The translations under genes were made by a program, and so were the position numbers. From NCBI GenBank assembly GCA_016191305.1, contig JACPOX010000032.1, forward strand, positions 1-16,189: DNA of 16,189 bases, in the 5' to 3' direction. The notes below the pieces were generated by a model that was given only the letters and a program-made list of their open reading frames with translations, had not been told where the DNA came from and searched no databases. Shown piece after piece: positions 1 to 7,447 of the stretch. The DNA is from Legionella longbeachae. GTDB lineage: Bacteria; Pseudomonadota; Gammaproteobacteria; Legionellales; Legionellaceae. The first letter of the stretch is position 1. Every line of letters begins with the position of its first letter.

Positions 1-777
1 ATTAAGAAGATTATAGAGAAAAAATATACTTCTTACATAGGTTCCTTTTGGCGTCAAAGAGCTGAACCGGTTAAAGAATATTTAAAGAATAGCACACATG
101 AAAGTGGTGATAATCGGTTGGCTTATATTTTAAGCTCGGGTCAACATCAAGATGGAGCATTGAATATTGCGCTTATAGAAGGACTTACTCCTCTGATGTT
201 GCAAGAACATCCAATACCAAGTATTGATATTGCAATCCGAGATAAAAGTTTTAAAGAGGGTATAGCCGATTTTACTAAAGATGTGGTTTTTTTTGCTAAG
301 AAAGATAAGCGTTTTACTCATGCTTATAGTGATAGTGGGATGTCATTGCTTTATAAAGCTATTTATGATTGGGTTGATACACTAACGGAAAAATCCTTTA
401 AGAGTTTAATCAGCTCCACATTAAAACAGTATGAGTTGGGTTTGTCAGGTTTGTCAGGTTTTTTGGGAAGGTCCAGAAGAAAAGAAGTTGAAGGATATCT
501 CGATGGGAACACTCATGCAAAAGCCTTAGCAATGATCTTTATGAATGGGCTAGATTCTTCCTCTTTAAGCGAATGCTTGTTTGTTAAAATAATACAAAAT
601 ATTAAAAAGGAAATTAATAAATATCCAGAGCTATTGCAAGATCAAAAATATAAATTGGTCCAACATTTTAATTTGGCTGAACATCAGTTGTTTTATCTTA
701 GTAATATAAAACATCATCCTGAGACTATTATTGCTTCACATCATCAATTAAAAATTCCTAATGAGTTAACTTATTAA
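1..777 (+). CDS. Hypothetical protein, 3' part (5' end outside window)
   Basis: The reading frame is open from base 1 to the TAA at 775-777, giving 258 visible residues with no stop, so the gene begins left of the window. A TTG at 118 is only an internal codon and has no reason to be the start. I do not recognise a family. The visible part is mostly polar and helical-looking, with no signal peptide, membrane segment or obvious catalytic motif. It contains a short in-frame Gly-Leu-Ser-Gly-Leu-Ser-Gly run produced by a 9-bp tandem duplication at 441-458. The C-terminus is His-rich (HHPETII, then SHHQ). AT-rich, effector-sized orphan proteins are common in Legionella, but nothing here proves secretion. 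The gene converges on the carbonic anhydrase gene and ends in a shared palindromic terminator. Confidence 0.8.
   Translation: MKKIIEKKYTSYIGSFWRQRAEPVKEYLKNSTHESGDNRLAYILSSGQHQDGALNIALIEGLTPLMLQEHPIPSIDIAIRDKSFKEGIADFTKDVVFFAKKDKRFTHAYSDSGMSLLYKAIYDWVDTLTEKSFKSLISSTLKQYELGLSGLSGFLGRSRRKEVEGYLDGNTHAKALAMIFMNGLDSSSLSECLFVKIIQNIKKEINKYPELLQDQKYKLVQHFNLAEHQLFYLSNIKHHPETIIASHHQLKIPNELTY
441..458 (+). repeat. 9-bp perfect tandem duplication inside the left-edge gene
   Basis: TTTGTCAGG occurs twice back to back. It is in frame and duplicates a Leu-Ser-Gly tripeptide within the hypothetical protein. It is probably a slippage product and a possible strain-variable site. Confidence 0.8.
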
Positions 778-817
778 AATAACATTAGGTCTCTTGCAAG
801 AGACCTAATGTTATTTT
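776..817. terminator. Perfect 42-bp palindrome, bidirectional terminator
   Basis: Two 20-nt arms (776-795 and 798-817) are exact reverse complements around a central GC. The outer ends are AAAAT/ATTTT, so transcripts in either direction form a GC-containing stem followed by a U-rich tract. It lies between convergent genes. The TAA of the left gene (775-777) touches it, and the stop codon of the minus-strand carbonic anhydrase gene (811-813) lies inside its right arm. A bidirectional intrinsic terminator is the natural reading. Confidence 0.85.
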
Positions 818-1698
818 AATGTGCAAGATAACTCAAAATCAGCTGATGGGTCTCCTTTTAAATTTTGATTGTCTCTGATAAGTGAAGGTGCTTTTTGGGC
901 AAATAATCCATTAGTAAAACGAGTTCCAGTGGATATTATTTTATTGCCAATAGCCAAACAAAATGGATTCTCTAGGATCAGGCCTAGCATGACTAATCCA
1001 CCGCCAAAAATTCTTGTAAGCGCAGAAAAACATTTAAAAATAAAGGCGGTATTAGTTTCTGGTGCCGCTATTGGTTTCAGTAGCTTGTTAGATACTATAG
1101 GCTCGAAAGTATTCGACTCGCTATTAAACGCATGAACTTCCCCTTCTTCAAAAGCATAAATCCAGGCATGTAGTTCTATTGCATCGCAATTCAATTTTGA
1201 TTGAACGAGAGGAATACTTTTCAGATGTTCTATCTGTAATAGTATATTCTCAGCGATCGCCTTCTCAAGAAGACTGTTGTCTTTCTTGGGATTGAATTGG
1301 CTAATTATTTCTTCTCGTTTTGGTCCGTGTGTAAGCCAATCAGTTACTAGAGGCATCGAACGTGTTGTATCCGGCTGAAGTAGCCCTTGCATTGCACCAC
1401 ATTGGGAGTGTCCGCATACAATAATGTGTTTAATATTTAAGGCTGTGAGTGCATATTCAATTGTAGATAGCTCACCCCCTGGATTCGGGTAGTTGGGAAT
1501 AATATTTCCGGCATTTCGTATAACAAAAATTTCACCTGGTTTAGATTGAGTAAGCTGATGAGGGACGATTCTAGAGTCAGAACAGGTGATAAAAAGTATC
1601 TCGGGGTTTTGTCCTAAGTGCAACTGTTCATATAAAATTTTATTTTTTTTGTAATCTGTTTCATGGAATTTACGAACGCGCTCTTCTAATTTAAACAT
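811..1698 (-). CDS. Beta-class carbonic anhydrase with C-terminal hydrophobic extension
   Basis: The protein interconverts CO2 and bicarbonate using a zinc ion. The beta-class signature is complete: CSDSR (Cys43, Asp45, Arg47 numbered from the upstream Met) and HSQCGA (His101, Cys104) supply the zinc ligands Cys-His-Cys and the Asp/Arg dyad. EIFVIRNAGN and the G-G-E-L-S-T-I-E-Y stretch are also typical. Two ATGs are possible, at 1710 and 1698. I choose 1698 because a GGAG lies 6 nt upstream of it, whereas the 1710 ATG overlaps that ribosome binding site. The length is 295 aa, while the catalytic fold needs only about 200-210. The last 85-90 residues form an extension with a hydrophobic, Gly-rich segment at about 221-260, possibly membrane-associated. 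No signal peptide is visible. The family is certain; the role of the extension is unknown. Confidence 0.93.
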   Translation of the reverse strand: MFKLEERVRKFHETDYKKNKILYEQLHLGQNPEILFITCSDSRIVPHQLTQSKPGEIFVIRNAGNIIPNYPNPGGELSTIEYALTALNIKHIIVCGHSQCGAMQGLLQPDTTRSMPLVTDWLTHGPKREEIISQFNPKKDNSLLEKAIAENILLQIEHLKSIPLVQSKLNCDAIELHAWIYAFEEGEVHAFNSESNTFEPIVSNKLLKPIAAPETNTAFIFKCFSALTRIFGGGLVMLGLILENPFCLAIGNKIISTGTRFTNGLFAQKAPSLIRDNQNLKGDPSADFELSCTLK

Positions 1699-1723
1699 AA
1701 TTATCTCCATATTTAGAATTTAA

Positions 1724-1752
1724 ATTTTAGCATTTGATTTTATTAGTGACAG
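1724..1752 (-). promoter_or_regulatory. Candidate sigma70 promoter for the carbonic anhydrase gene
   Basis: On the minus strand CTGTCA (1752-1747) is followed after 17 nt by TAAAAT (1729-1724). This gives 4/6 and 5/6 matches to -35 and -10 with ideal spacing, about 25 nt upstream of the preferred start. In an AT-rich genome this level of match can arise by chance. Confidence 0.4.
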
Positions 1753-1843
1753 GTGCTGAATGACGGCACTTCCTTAGTAACATACATAATAAGGCTCTTG
1801 CCAGGTATATTTTTCTATGCCAACATCAGATCATGATAATTTT

Positions 1844-1849
1844 GGGGGG
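1844..1849 (+). promoter_or_regulatory. Unusual all-G ribosome binding site of the protease gene
   Basis: Six consecutive G residues, 8 nt before the ATG at 1858, are the only purine-rich anti-SD match here. They fix the start codon in an otherwise AT-rich leader. Confidence 0.6.
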
Positions 1850-1857
1850 TTATTGTT

Positions 1858-3516
1858 ATGTTAAAAAAAATCATGGGTTTGACTCTTATATTTATCGCTT
1901 ATGATGCATTTGCTCTAAAAGAATTAGACTTATATCAAGCTCCATTAAGCAGTTTAAATCGATTTCCGATCAAACAGCAATCTAAAAAAAGAGCATATAA
2001 CCTTCTTGCTCCAACTGCAGAAAAAAATTCATTACAACAAGTGAATCAAACCCAAGAACACTCAAAAACCATAACACGTTATCAACAAATGTTTAGAGGA
2101 ATTCCCGTTGTTGGCGCACAAATTATGATTAGTAAAGAAGATGGTCAAGTAAATGGCTATTTACTCGATGACATCCAGCTGAACACGCAGCCAAAGTTAA
2201 ACCCACAGCAAGCTATGGATTTGGCTAAAAATTCCTGGTTTAATTTAAATCCCCAATTGCTTACTTATGAAGAGAATAATGAATTACAAATCAGGGCAGG
2301 CAAAGATGATGAACTTAAATTAGTATATCAAGTTTCATTTAGAACAACCCTTAGTGATAACAAACCTGCCTGGCCATTTTTTATTGTAGATGCGCAAAGT
2401 GGAGAAATAACCCAGCAATGGAATAATATAAAAAGCTATATGGATACTGGTCCTGGTGGGAATGAAAAAGTTCATGAATATTGGTATGGATTAGATGGAT
2501 TACCCTTTTTGAATGTAACGCAAACAGAAAATCAATGCGTTATGGATACGGCTATGGTGAGGTTAGTTCATCTGGGCTCTGCTTGGGATTGGAATGACCT
2601 GTTAAATATGCCTTATCAGTATAGCTGTAATCATAATACTGAAGAAAACACCAATGGCGCATTTTCACCAACGAACGATGCTTATTATTTTGGTCATACT
2701 ATAGTGAATATGTATAAAGACTGGTATGGCATCAATGCCTTACAAAATCCTAATGGCTCCCCTAAGCAATTAGTCATGCGCGTACATTTCGGGGAAAGTT
2801 ATGATAATGCCTTCTGGGATGGACAGTTCATGTCTTTTGGAGATGGAGATCAAAATAATCTTTATCCTTTGGTGTCATTGGATGTGGCAGGTCATGAGGT
2901 CACACATGGTTTTACTGAACAACATTCGGGTCTTGAATATCATGATCAATCGGGCGCATTGAATGAATCTTTATCAGATATGGCTGGTCAAGCAGCAAGA
3001 GCTTATCTTCTGGAAAAGTTTCCCCAGCTTTATAATAAAGTTTATTTGCAGCCTAACATAGTCACCTGGGGTATTGGTGAAACTATAGTTCGAGATACAT
3101 TTGGTAAGGCTTTGCGTTTTATGGATTTTCCTTCTTCAGATGGTAGTTCCGCGGACTGTTTTAATAAAAGTTTGGCACGGCGACATGGTGCATACTGTGC
3201 CATTAGTTATTCTGAATTAGTCATGTATGCAAGAGTACATATTTCTGATCCTCAAAAAAGACAAGCTTATATTGTTCACACTGCAAGCGGTATTTTTAAT
3301 AAGGCTTTTTATTTATTAGCTAAAAATATCGGGATTAAGCAGGCTTATCAGATAATGATCCTTGCTAACAGTAAGTATTGGACTCCTACAACGAATTTTA
3401 TTAAAGGAGCTTGTGGTGTGTTGCGTGCTTCAAAAGATCTGAATGTGAATCGAACAATGGTTAAATCAGTCTTTGATCAAGTAGGAGTGAATACAGTTGG
3501 TTGTGGAAAAGTTTAG
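1858..3516 (+). CDS. proA: Secreted M4 (thermolysin-family) zinc metalloprotease, ProA/Msp-like
   Basis: This is a 552-aa preproprotease. Residues 1-19 are a signal peptide (Lys-Lys, hydrophobic core, AFA). An FTP/PepSY-type propeptide runs to about residue 195, with the typical R-Y-Q-Q-M-F-R-G-I-P-V-V-G block. The catalytic domain carries HEVTH (His346, Glu347, His350) and GALNESLSDMAG with the third zinc ligand Glu370, exactly the thermolysin spacing. His474 in IVHTASGIFNKAFYLL matches the transition-state histidine. The length is close to that of Legionella ProA (about 543 aa), the major secreted type II protease of that genus, so the symbol is given by similarity. Compared with elastase-like M4 enzymes, the stretch between GSSAD (429-433) and His474 looks longer and contains Cys434 and Cys447. 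The start is supported by a G-run at 1844-1849, 8 nt upstream. It is most likely exported by Sec then type II secretion. Confidence 0.9.
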   Translation: MLKKIMGLTLIFIAYDAFALKELDLYQAPLSSLNRFPIKQQSKKRAYNLLAPTAEKNSLQQVNQTQEHSKTITRYQQMFRGIPVVGAQIMISKEDGQVNGYLLDDIQLNTQPKLNPQQAMDLAKNSWFNLNPQLLTYEENNELQIRAGKDDELKLVYQVSFRTTLSDNKPAWPFFIVDAQSGEITQQWNNIKSYMDTGPGGNEKVHEYWYGLDGLPFLNVTQTENQCVMDTAMVRLVHLGSAWDWNDLLNMPYQYSCNHNTEENTNGAFSPTNDAYYFGHTIVNMYKDWYGINALQNPNGSPKQLVMRVHFGESYDNAFWDGQFMSFGDGDQNNLYPLVSLDVAGHEVTHGFTEQHSGLEYHDQSGALNESLSDMAGQAARAYLLEKFPQLYNKVYLQPNIVTWGIGETIVRDTFGKALRFMDFPSSDGSSADCFNKSLARRHGAYCAISYSELVMYARVHISDPQKRQAYIVHTASGIFNKAFYLLAKNIGIKQAYQIMILANSKYWTPTTNFIKGACGVLRASKDLNVNRTMVKSVFDQVGVNTVGCGKV

Positions 3517-3535
3517 AGCTTGAAGCTCTAAACTT
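3509..3535 (+). terminator. Terminator hairpin overlapping the protease stop codon
   Basis: Perfect 13-nt inverted arms (3509-3521 and 3523-3535) meet around a single G. The stop codon TAG (3514-3516) sits in the left arm. The following AATCTTG is only weakly U-rich, so termination may be partial, or the hairpin may protect the 3' end. Confidence 0.65.
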
Positions 3536-3615
3536 AATCTTGAACAAGGTATAATAAAGCTGACATCCATGTTTTCCCATCGATCATAGCGTTTGTTTTT
3601 TGGACCGAATGTTAT

Positions 3616-3643
3616 TTGCCGATCAATATAATTAGTATATAAT
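3616..3643 (+). promoter_or_regulatory. Candidate promoter of the TauE/SafE-like gene
   Basis: TTGCCG (3616-3621) is followed after 16 nt by a perfect TATAAT (3638-3643). A second TATAAT lies at 3627-3632. Transcription from about 3650 would give a leader of about 55 nt to the ATG at 3704. Confidence 0.45.
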
Positions 3644-3703
3644 TGCAAGATTTTAAAATTGCGATGAATAATGACATTCGATGTTCATCGAGAATGGAGC
3701 TGT

Positions 3704-4612
3704 ATGGTCATCTTTTTTATCACTCTTGGCATACTGCTATTAACCTTGCTTTGTGTATCCATAATCATTTTAAAACTCATTCGCCAGCCTTCAGAATCTT
3801 TATCTTTTCTCCAATACTTCAAATTAGGTGTGAGTGGCATTATCGCTTTTATTGCTGATACTTTAGGTGTGGGTAGTTTTGCAGTGAATGTTGCTTTGGC
3901 AAAATTGATGGGTACATTTCGTGATGATGAAATGCCTGCAGTGAATAATGGAGCACAAGTTATTCCTGGAACCATCGAGTCTTTGTTTTTTATGAACGTG
4001 ATTGATGTGGATTTAACTACCCTACTGACATTAATTGCTGGTACTTGTGTAGGTGGTTTGCTTGGGGGGGTTGTTGTAAGCCACATGAGCAAGCAGGCAA
4101 TCCGTTTAGCAATGATTTGTTGTTTTGCTTTAATTATTTTGCTCTTAATTTCACATCAATTTCGTTTATTACCAGTAGGTGGTGAATTAACTGAGCTTCA
4201 TTCATGGAAATTAGTTATTGGTTTTTTAGCAATGATGGTTTGCGGAGCTCTTACTTCGGTAGGAGTAGGCTTGTTTGTTATGGTACAAGGAGTTTTGTTT
4301 TTGATGAACATTTCCCCTGTAGTTGCATTTCCAATTATGACTACTGCCGGAGCAATGCAGCAACCATTAACTACACTCGTATTTTTAAAACACAATAAAA
4401 TTCCTTTAAAGAAAACGATGATCTTGAGCCTTTTTGGTTGCTTAGGGGTACTTATTACTATCCCAATCTTTTTACAGTTAACTATTACATGGCTGCATTA
4501 TCTATTATTATTTATTTTGATCTATAATTTTTGCGCTGTGGGATTATCCTATTTGCGTTCTAGATCAAGCAAACACTATGTACAATCTCCAATGGCTGTT
4601 TCTTCAAGTTGA
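3704..4612 (+). CDS. TauE/SafE-family membrane permease
   Basis: This is an integral inner-membrane protein with about eight hydrophobic segments. It belongs by overall pattern to the TauE/SafE (former DUF81) family, whose members export or import organosulfonates, sulfite or other anions. The conserved-type first repeat is visible as L-G-V-S-G-I-I-A-F-I-A-D-T-L-G-V-G-S-F, and a second half begins near the FLAMMVCGALTSVGVGLF stretch, the usual two-repeat layout. Two in-frame ATGs exist: 3671 (313 aa) and 3704 (302 aa). I prefer 3704 because GGAG (3696-3699) lies just upstream and the protein then begins directly with the first membrane helix; nothing resembles a ribosome site before 3671. The substrate cannot be told from sequence. 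It is a single gene with its own candidate promoter, and the next gene starts 48 bp downstream with a separate candidate promoter. Confidence 0.8.
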   Translation: MVIFFITLGILLLTLLCVSIIILKLIRQPSESLSFLQYFKLGVSGIIAFIADTLGVGSFAVNVALAKLMGTFRDDEMPAVNNGAQVIPGTIESLFFMNVIDVDLTTLLTLIAGTCVGGLLGGVVVSHMSKQAIRLAMICCFALIILLLISHQFRLLPVGGELTELHSWKLVIGFLAMMVCGALTSVGVGLFVMVQGVLFLMNISPVVAFPIMTTAGAMQQPLTTLVFLKHNKIPLKKTMILSLFGCLGVLITIPIFLQLTITWLHYLLLFILIYNFCAVGLSYLRSRSSKHYVQSPMAVSSS

Positions 4613-4637
4613 ATGAGTATATAGTATATTTTATATT
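4609..4637 (+). promoter_or_regulatory. Candidate promoter of the darP-rlmKL pair
   Basis: TTGAAT (4609-4614) is followed after 17 nt by TATATT (4632-4637): 4/6 and 5/6 consensus matches with ideal spacing, about 25 bp before the ATG at 4661. The -35 overlaps the stop codon of the permease gene. Confidence 0.42.
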
Positions 4638-4660
4638 TTTGAGATTAAGCATAATACACT

Positions 4661-5140
4661 ATGGATGAGCCGATCAGTAAATCACAGAAAAAAAGAGAAG
4701 CCGATTTTTTACAAAAAATGGGTGTAAAATTTATCGACTTGAGTTTGGCCAAGCTGGCTTTACTACCTCTTACCGATAATTTATATAAAGCGATTGTTGA
4801 TGCAAAATCAATTAAAAGCCATGGTGCCAAAAGAAGACAAACTCAGTTGATTGGAAAATTGATGCGGGCTTCGGATTATGAAGAAATTTTAGCAGCTTAT
4901 GACCGTTTATTGGAAGAAGACAGTGCGGTGACCGCATCCTTTCACGAGATTGAGCAATGGCGTGATCGTTTGATTAATGAGGGAAAAGAAGCTTTGACAG
5001 CATTTATTGAGACCTACACTCCGGAAGACATTCAGCATCTTAGACAATTAATCAAAAAAGCAGTGGATGATCAACAAAAGGAAAAAAATACTGGGGCTGC
5101 CAAAGCGCTCTTCCGCTATTTGAGGTCAGCCATAATATGA
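4661..5140 (+). CDS. darP: Ribosome-associated protein DarP/YjgA (DUF615)
   Basis: A 159-aa, highly charged, helical protein of the DUF615/YjgA family, known to bind pre-50S particles and promote late large-subunit assembly around the peptidyl-transferase region. The family features seen are the N-terminal S-K-S-Q-K-K-R-E block, the L-P-L-T-D-N-L segment, H-G-A-K-R-R-Q-x-Q-x-I-G-K-L-M-R, and a C-terminal A-L-F-R-Y-L-R. Length is near the usual 170-180 aa. Its TGA overlaps the ATG of rlmKL in an ATGA arrangement, so the two are translationally coupled. Coupling a 50S assembly factor to a 23S rRNA methyltransferase is functionally sensible. No strong Shine-Dalgarno is seen before 4661, only a weak purine stretch (GAGATTAAG). 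Confidence 0.92.
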   Translation: MDEPISKSQKKREADFLQKMGVKFIDLSLAKLALLPLTDNLYKAIVDAKSIKSHGAKRRQTQLIGKLMRASDYEEILAAYDRLLEEDSAVTASFHEIEQWRDRLINEGKEALTAFIETYTPEDIQHLRQLIKKAVDDQQKEKNTGAAKALFRYLRSAII

Positions 5141-7260
5141 ACCATTCTCTATTCGTTAGCTGTCCTCGTGGACTAGAATATTTATTAGAAGAAGAACTAA
5201 AAGTTTTAGGATTACAAATCACGCGTGTAAGCCCTCAAGGAGTCTATGGAGAAGCCAATTTACAGACGCTATATAATCTATGTATTTGGTCTAGAATAGC
5301 TAATAGAGTGCAATTAATTTTATTTAGTGGATACGCTGGAAATCAGCAAGCATTGCACCAGCTGTGCACAGAATTTCATTGGCAAACCGTTTTTTCGCAT
5401 GATAAAACCATCGCGGTGGAGTTTCATGGATCTTCTGATCACCTGCGTAATACCATGTTTGGTGCACAAGTTGTCAAAGACGGTATTGTCGATCATTTTC
5501 TACGTTTAAATGGTTCTCGTCCTTCCGTTGACAAAGAAAAGCCACAAATTCGACTGCATGCATATTTAAAAAATGAGATCATCACCGTGAGTTTTGATCT
5601 TACTGGATACAGTTTGCATCAAAGGGGTTATCGCAGTAAAGCAGGAGTAGCTCCCTTAAAGGAGAATGTTGCTGCAGCCATGCTCATACGGGCTAAATGG
5701 CCAGAATTGGCTGCCAAAGGTTATGCTCTTCATGATCCTTTTTGTGGGGCAGGTACTTTGGTTATTGAAGCGGCTATGATGGCAGCACATATTGCTCCTG
5801 GCTTATTGCGTCAAGATCAATCGGTGCAATATTGGGCACAGCATCAATCATCCCTTTGGGAAAAATTGCGTATGGATGCTTTGCAACAAGTTAAATCTGT
5901 TCCTGTGACTTTATTGGGTTCGGATGAAGATAAGAAAATGATTGCTATCGCTCTTAGTAATGCAGAACGTGCGGGTGTAGCTCCTTTAGTCGATTTTAAA
6001 ACTCTAGAGCTGGATGAGATTCGGGCTTCAACGACTACGGGCTTATTCGTATGTAATCCACCTTATGGTGAACGATTAAGTGATGTCACAAACTTGCTTC
6101 CTTTATATCAAAAAATAGGTCAAGCTTTGCATGTGCATTATCAGGGTTGGCAGGCTGCAGTTTTGACCTCTAATCCCGTTCTGGCAAAAGCTATGGGATT
6201 GCGTGCCAGTAAACAATACACCTTATATAATGGAGCATTAGAATGTAAACTGTACTGCATGGATATTAGTGTTACTAATGAATTAAAAGGCATTATGAGT
6301 AATACGATGTCTGAAAATGCACAAATGCTTTTAAATCGTCTCGAAAAAAATTACCGTCATTTACAAAAATGGGCGAAAAAAAATCATATTTCCTGTTACC
6401 GAGTATATGATGCCGATTTACCTGAATATGCCTATGCTATTGATATTTATAATCATTATGCAGTATTACAAGAATATGCCCCACCTGCGAATATTCCTGC
6501 TTATAAAGCCGAGAAACGTAGTTTGGAAGTAATGCAAGTTGTTCCCAAAGCTCTGGGAATAGATATTGATAAATTGATAGTTAAAACGCGTAAACAACAA
6601 AAAGGATCTGGACAATATCAAAAAATGGGCCAGAGCCAAAAAACTATGGTGGTTACTGAAGGGCAAGCAAAATTAAATGTAAATTTATATGACTATCTAG
6701 ATACGGGTTTATTTTTAGATCATCGTTTGATGCGTTTAAGTTTTGCTAAATTGAAACCCGGAATACGATTTCTTAATTGTTTTTGTTATACCGCAAGTGC
6801 TAGTGTTCATGCAGCTTTAGCTGGGGCTGTGACGACCAATGTTGATTTATCTAATACTTATTTGCGCTGGGCTGAAGAGAATTTTAAGTTAAATCATCTT
6901 AATTTATCTAAGCATCAGTTTGTGCAGTCTGATTGTCGTGAATGGATGAGAGTGACTCGAGAACGATTTGATGTGATTTTTTTAGACCCACCCAGTTTTT
7001 CTAATTCGAAACGAATGACAGATACATTGGATGTTCAACGAGATCATGTTTCTTTGGTGCATGCAGCCATGCATTTGTTAAATCCTGACGGCGTTTTATA
7101 TTTTTCTACCAATTTTCGCCAATTTAAATTAGATCCAAAGCTTACAGAAAAATATTCAATACAAGACATTAGTGCGCAGACTATAGATCAAGATTTTAAA
7201 CGCAATCATAAAATTCATCATTGTTTTAAAATAATGATGCATCAATTTGCAATGAGTTGA
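5137..7260 (+). CDS. rlmL: Bifunctional 23S rRNA methyltransferase RlmKL
   Basis: At 707 aa it matches the full-length fused enzyme (about 702 aa in E. coli), which makes m2G2445 and m7G2069 in 23S rRNA. The N-terminal part holds the THUMP region and the D-L-T-G-Y-S-L-H-Q-R-G-Y-R signature (about 154-166). The RlmL methyltransferase follows, with DPFCGAGT (200-207) for S-adenosylmethionine and the NPPYGERL catalytic loop (307-314). The RlmK half starts near residue 395, with NCFCYTASASVHAALAGA (547-564) and DPPSFSNSKRM (617-627). Both active sites look intact. The start overlaps the darP stop by 4 bp. No clear intrinsic terminator follows. I see no truncation or frameshift. Confidence 0.96.
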   Translation: MNHSLFVSCPRGLEYLLEEELKVLGLQITRVSPQGVYGEANLQTLYNLCIWSRIANRVQLILFSGYAGNQQALHQLCTEFHWQTVFSHDKTIAVEFHGSSDHLRNTMFGAQVVKDGIVDHFLRLNGSRPSVDKEKPQIRLHAYLKNEIITVSFDLTGYSLHQRGYRSKAGVAPLKENVAAAMLIRAKWPELAAKGYALHDPFCGAGTLVIEAAMMAAHIAPGLLRQDQSVQYWAQHQSSLWEKLRMDALQQVKSVPVTLLGSDEDKKMIAIALSNAERAGVAPLVDFKTLELDEIRASTTTGLFVCNPPYGERLSDVTNLLPLYQKIGQALHVHYQGWQAAVLTSNPVLAKAMGLRASKQYTLYNGALECKLYCMDISVTNELKGIMSNTMSENAQMLLNRLEKNYRHLQKWAKKNHISCYRVYDADLPEYAYAIDIYNHYAVLQEYAPPANIPAYKAEKRSLEVMQVVPKALGIDIDKLIVKTRKQQKGSGQYQKMGQSQKTMVVTEGQAKLNVNLYDYLDTGLFLDHRLMRLSFAKLKPGIRFLNCFCYTASASVHAALAGAVTTNVDLSNTYLRWAEENFKLNHLNLSKHQFVQSDCREWMRVTRERFDVIFLDPPSFSNSKRMTDTLDVQRDHVSLVHAAMHLLNPDGVLYFSTNFRQFKLDPKLTEKYSIQDISAQTIDQDFKRNHKIHHCFKIMMHQFAMS

Positions 7261-7296
7261 GTTCATTAAACTTATGATACAGGGAGAGTAAGAATA

Positions 7297-7447
7297 ATGA
7301 AAAAAAACGAAAAAAAGTAAAATAACAATATACCCACACATGATTCGTAATGTGTTTTTTGGTTTTATAATGACTACAATCGCTCTTTTAATTGGTATGT
7401 GTGGTTATCATCTTTTTGAAAAAATGAGCTGGGTTGACTCATATTAA
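7297..7447 (+). pseudogene. Remnant of a small two-TM (potassium-channel-like) membrane protein
   Basis: A good ribosome site, GGGAGAG (7282-7288), precedes an ATG at 7297 that reads only seven codons (MKKNEKK) before TAA. Skipping one A in the poly-A run restores a frame that continues as S-K-I-T-I-Y-P-H and then, from 7340, a 35-aa stretch with a membrane helix (MTTIALLIGMCGYHLFEKMSW) before TAA at 7445. The G-x-x-G-Y-H-x-F-E-x-M-x-W-x-D-x sequence resembles the start of small bacterial two-TM ion-channel-like proteins, where the helix is followed by a re-entrant Asn-Ala-Ser-Met segment and second helix. Those parts are not recognisable here. I therefore read it as a frameshifted and truncated gene. 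It could also be a tiny expressed membrane peptide starting at 7340. The family assignment rests on memory of the pattern. Confidence 0.5.

Noticed and set aside
118..777. TTG at 118 as start of the left-edge gene
   Set aside because: The frame is open to base 1 with similar codon use and there is no ribosome binding site before 118.
869..1135. 88-aa plus-strand frame opposite the carbonic anhydrase gene
   Set aside because: It is antisense to a well-supported gene and lacks a ribosome site or recognisable content.
3466..3648. Minus-strand 60-aa frame containing a KNKRYDRWENM stretch that vaguely recalls a transposase fragment
   Set aside because: It overlaps the protease end and its terminator, and no known transposase motif (DDE or otherwise) is visible. 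A short transposase relic between 3550 and 3630 remains possible but unsupported.
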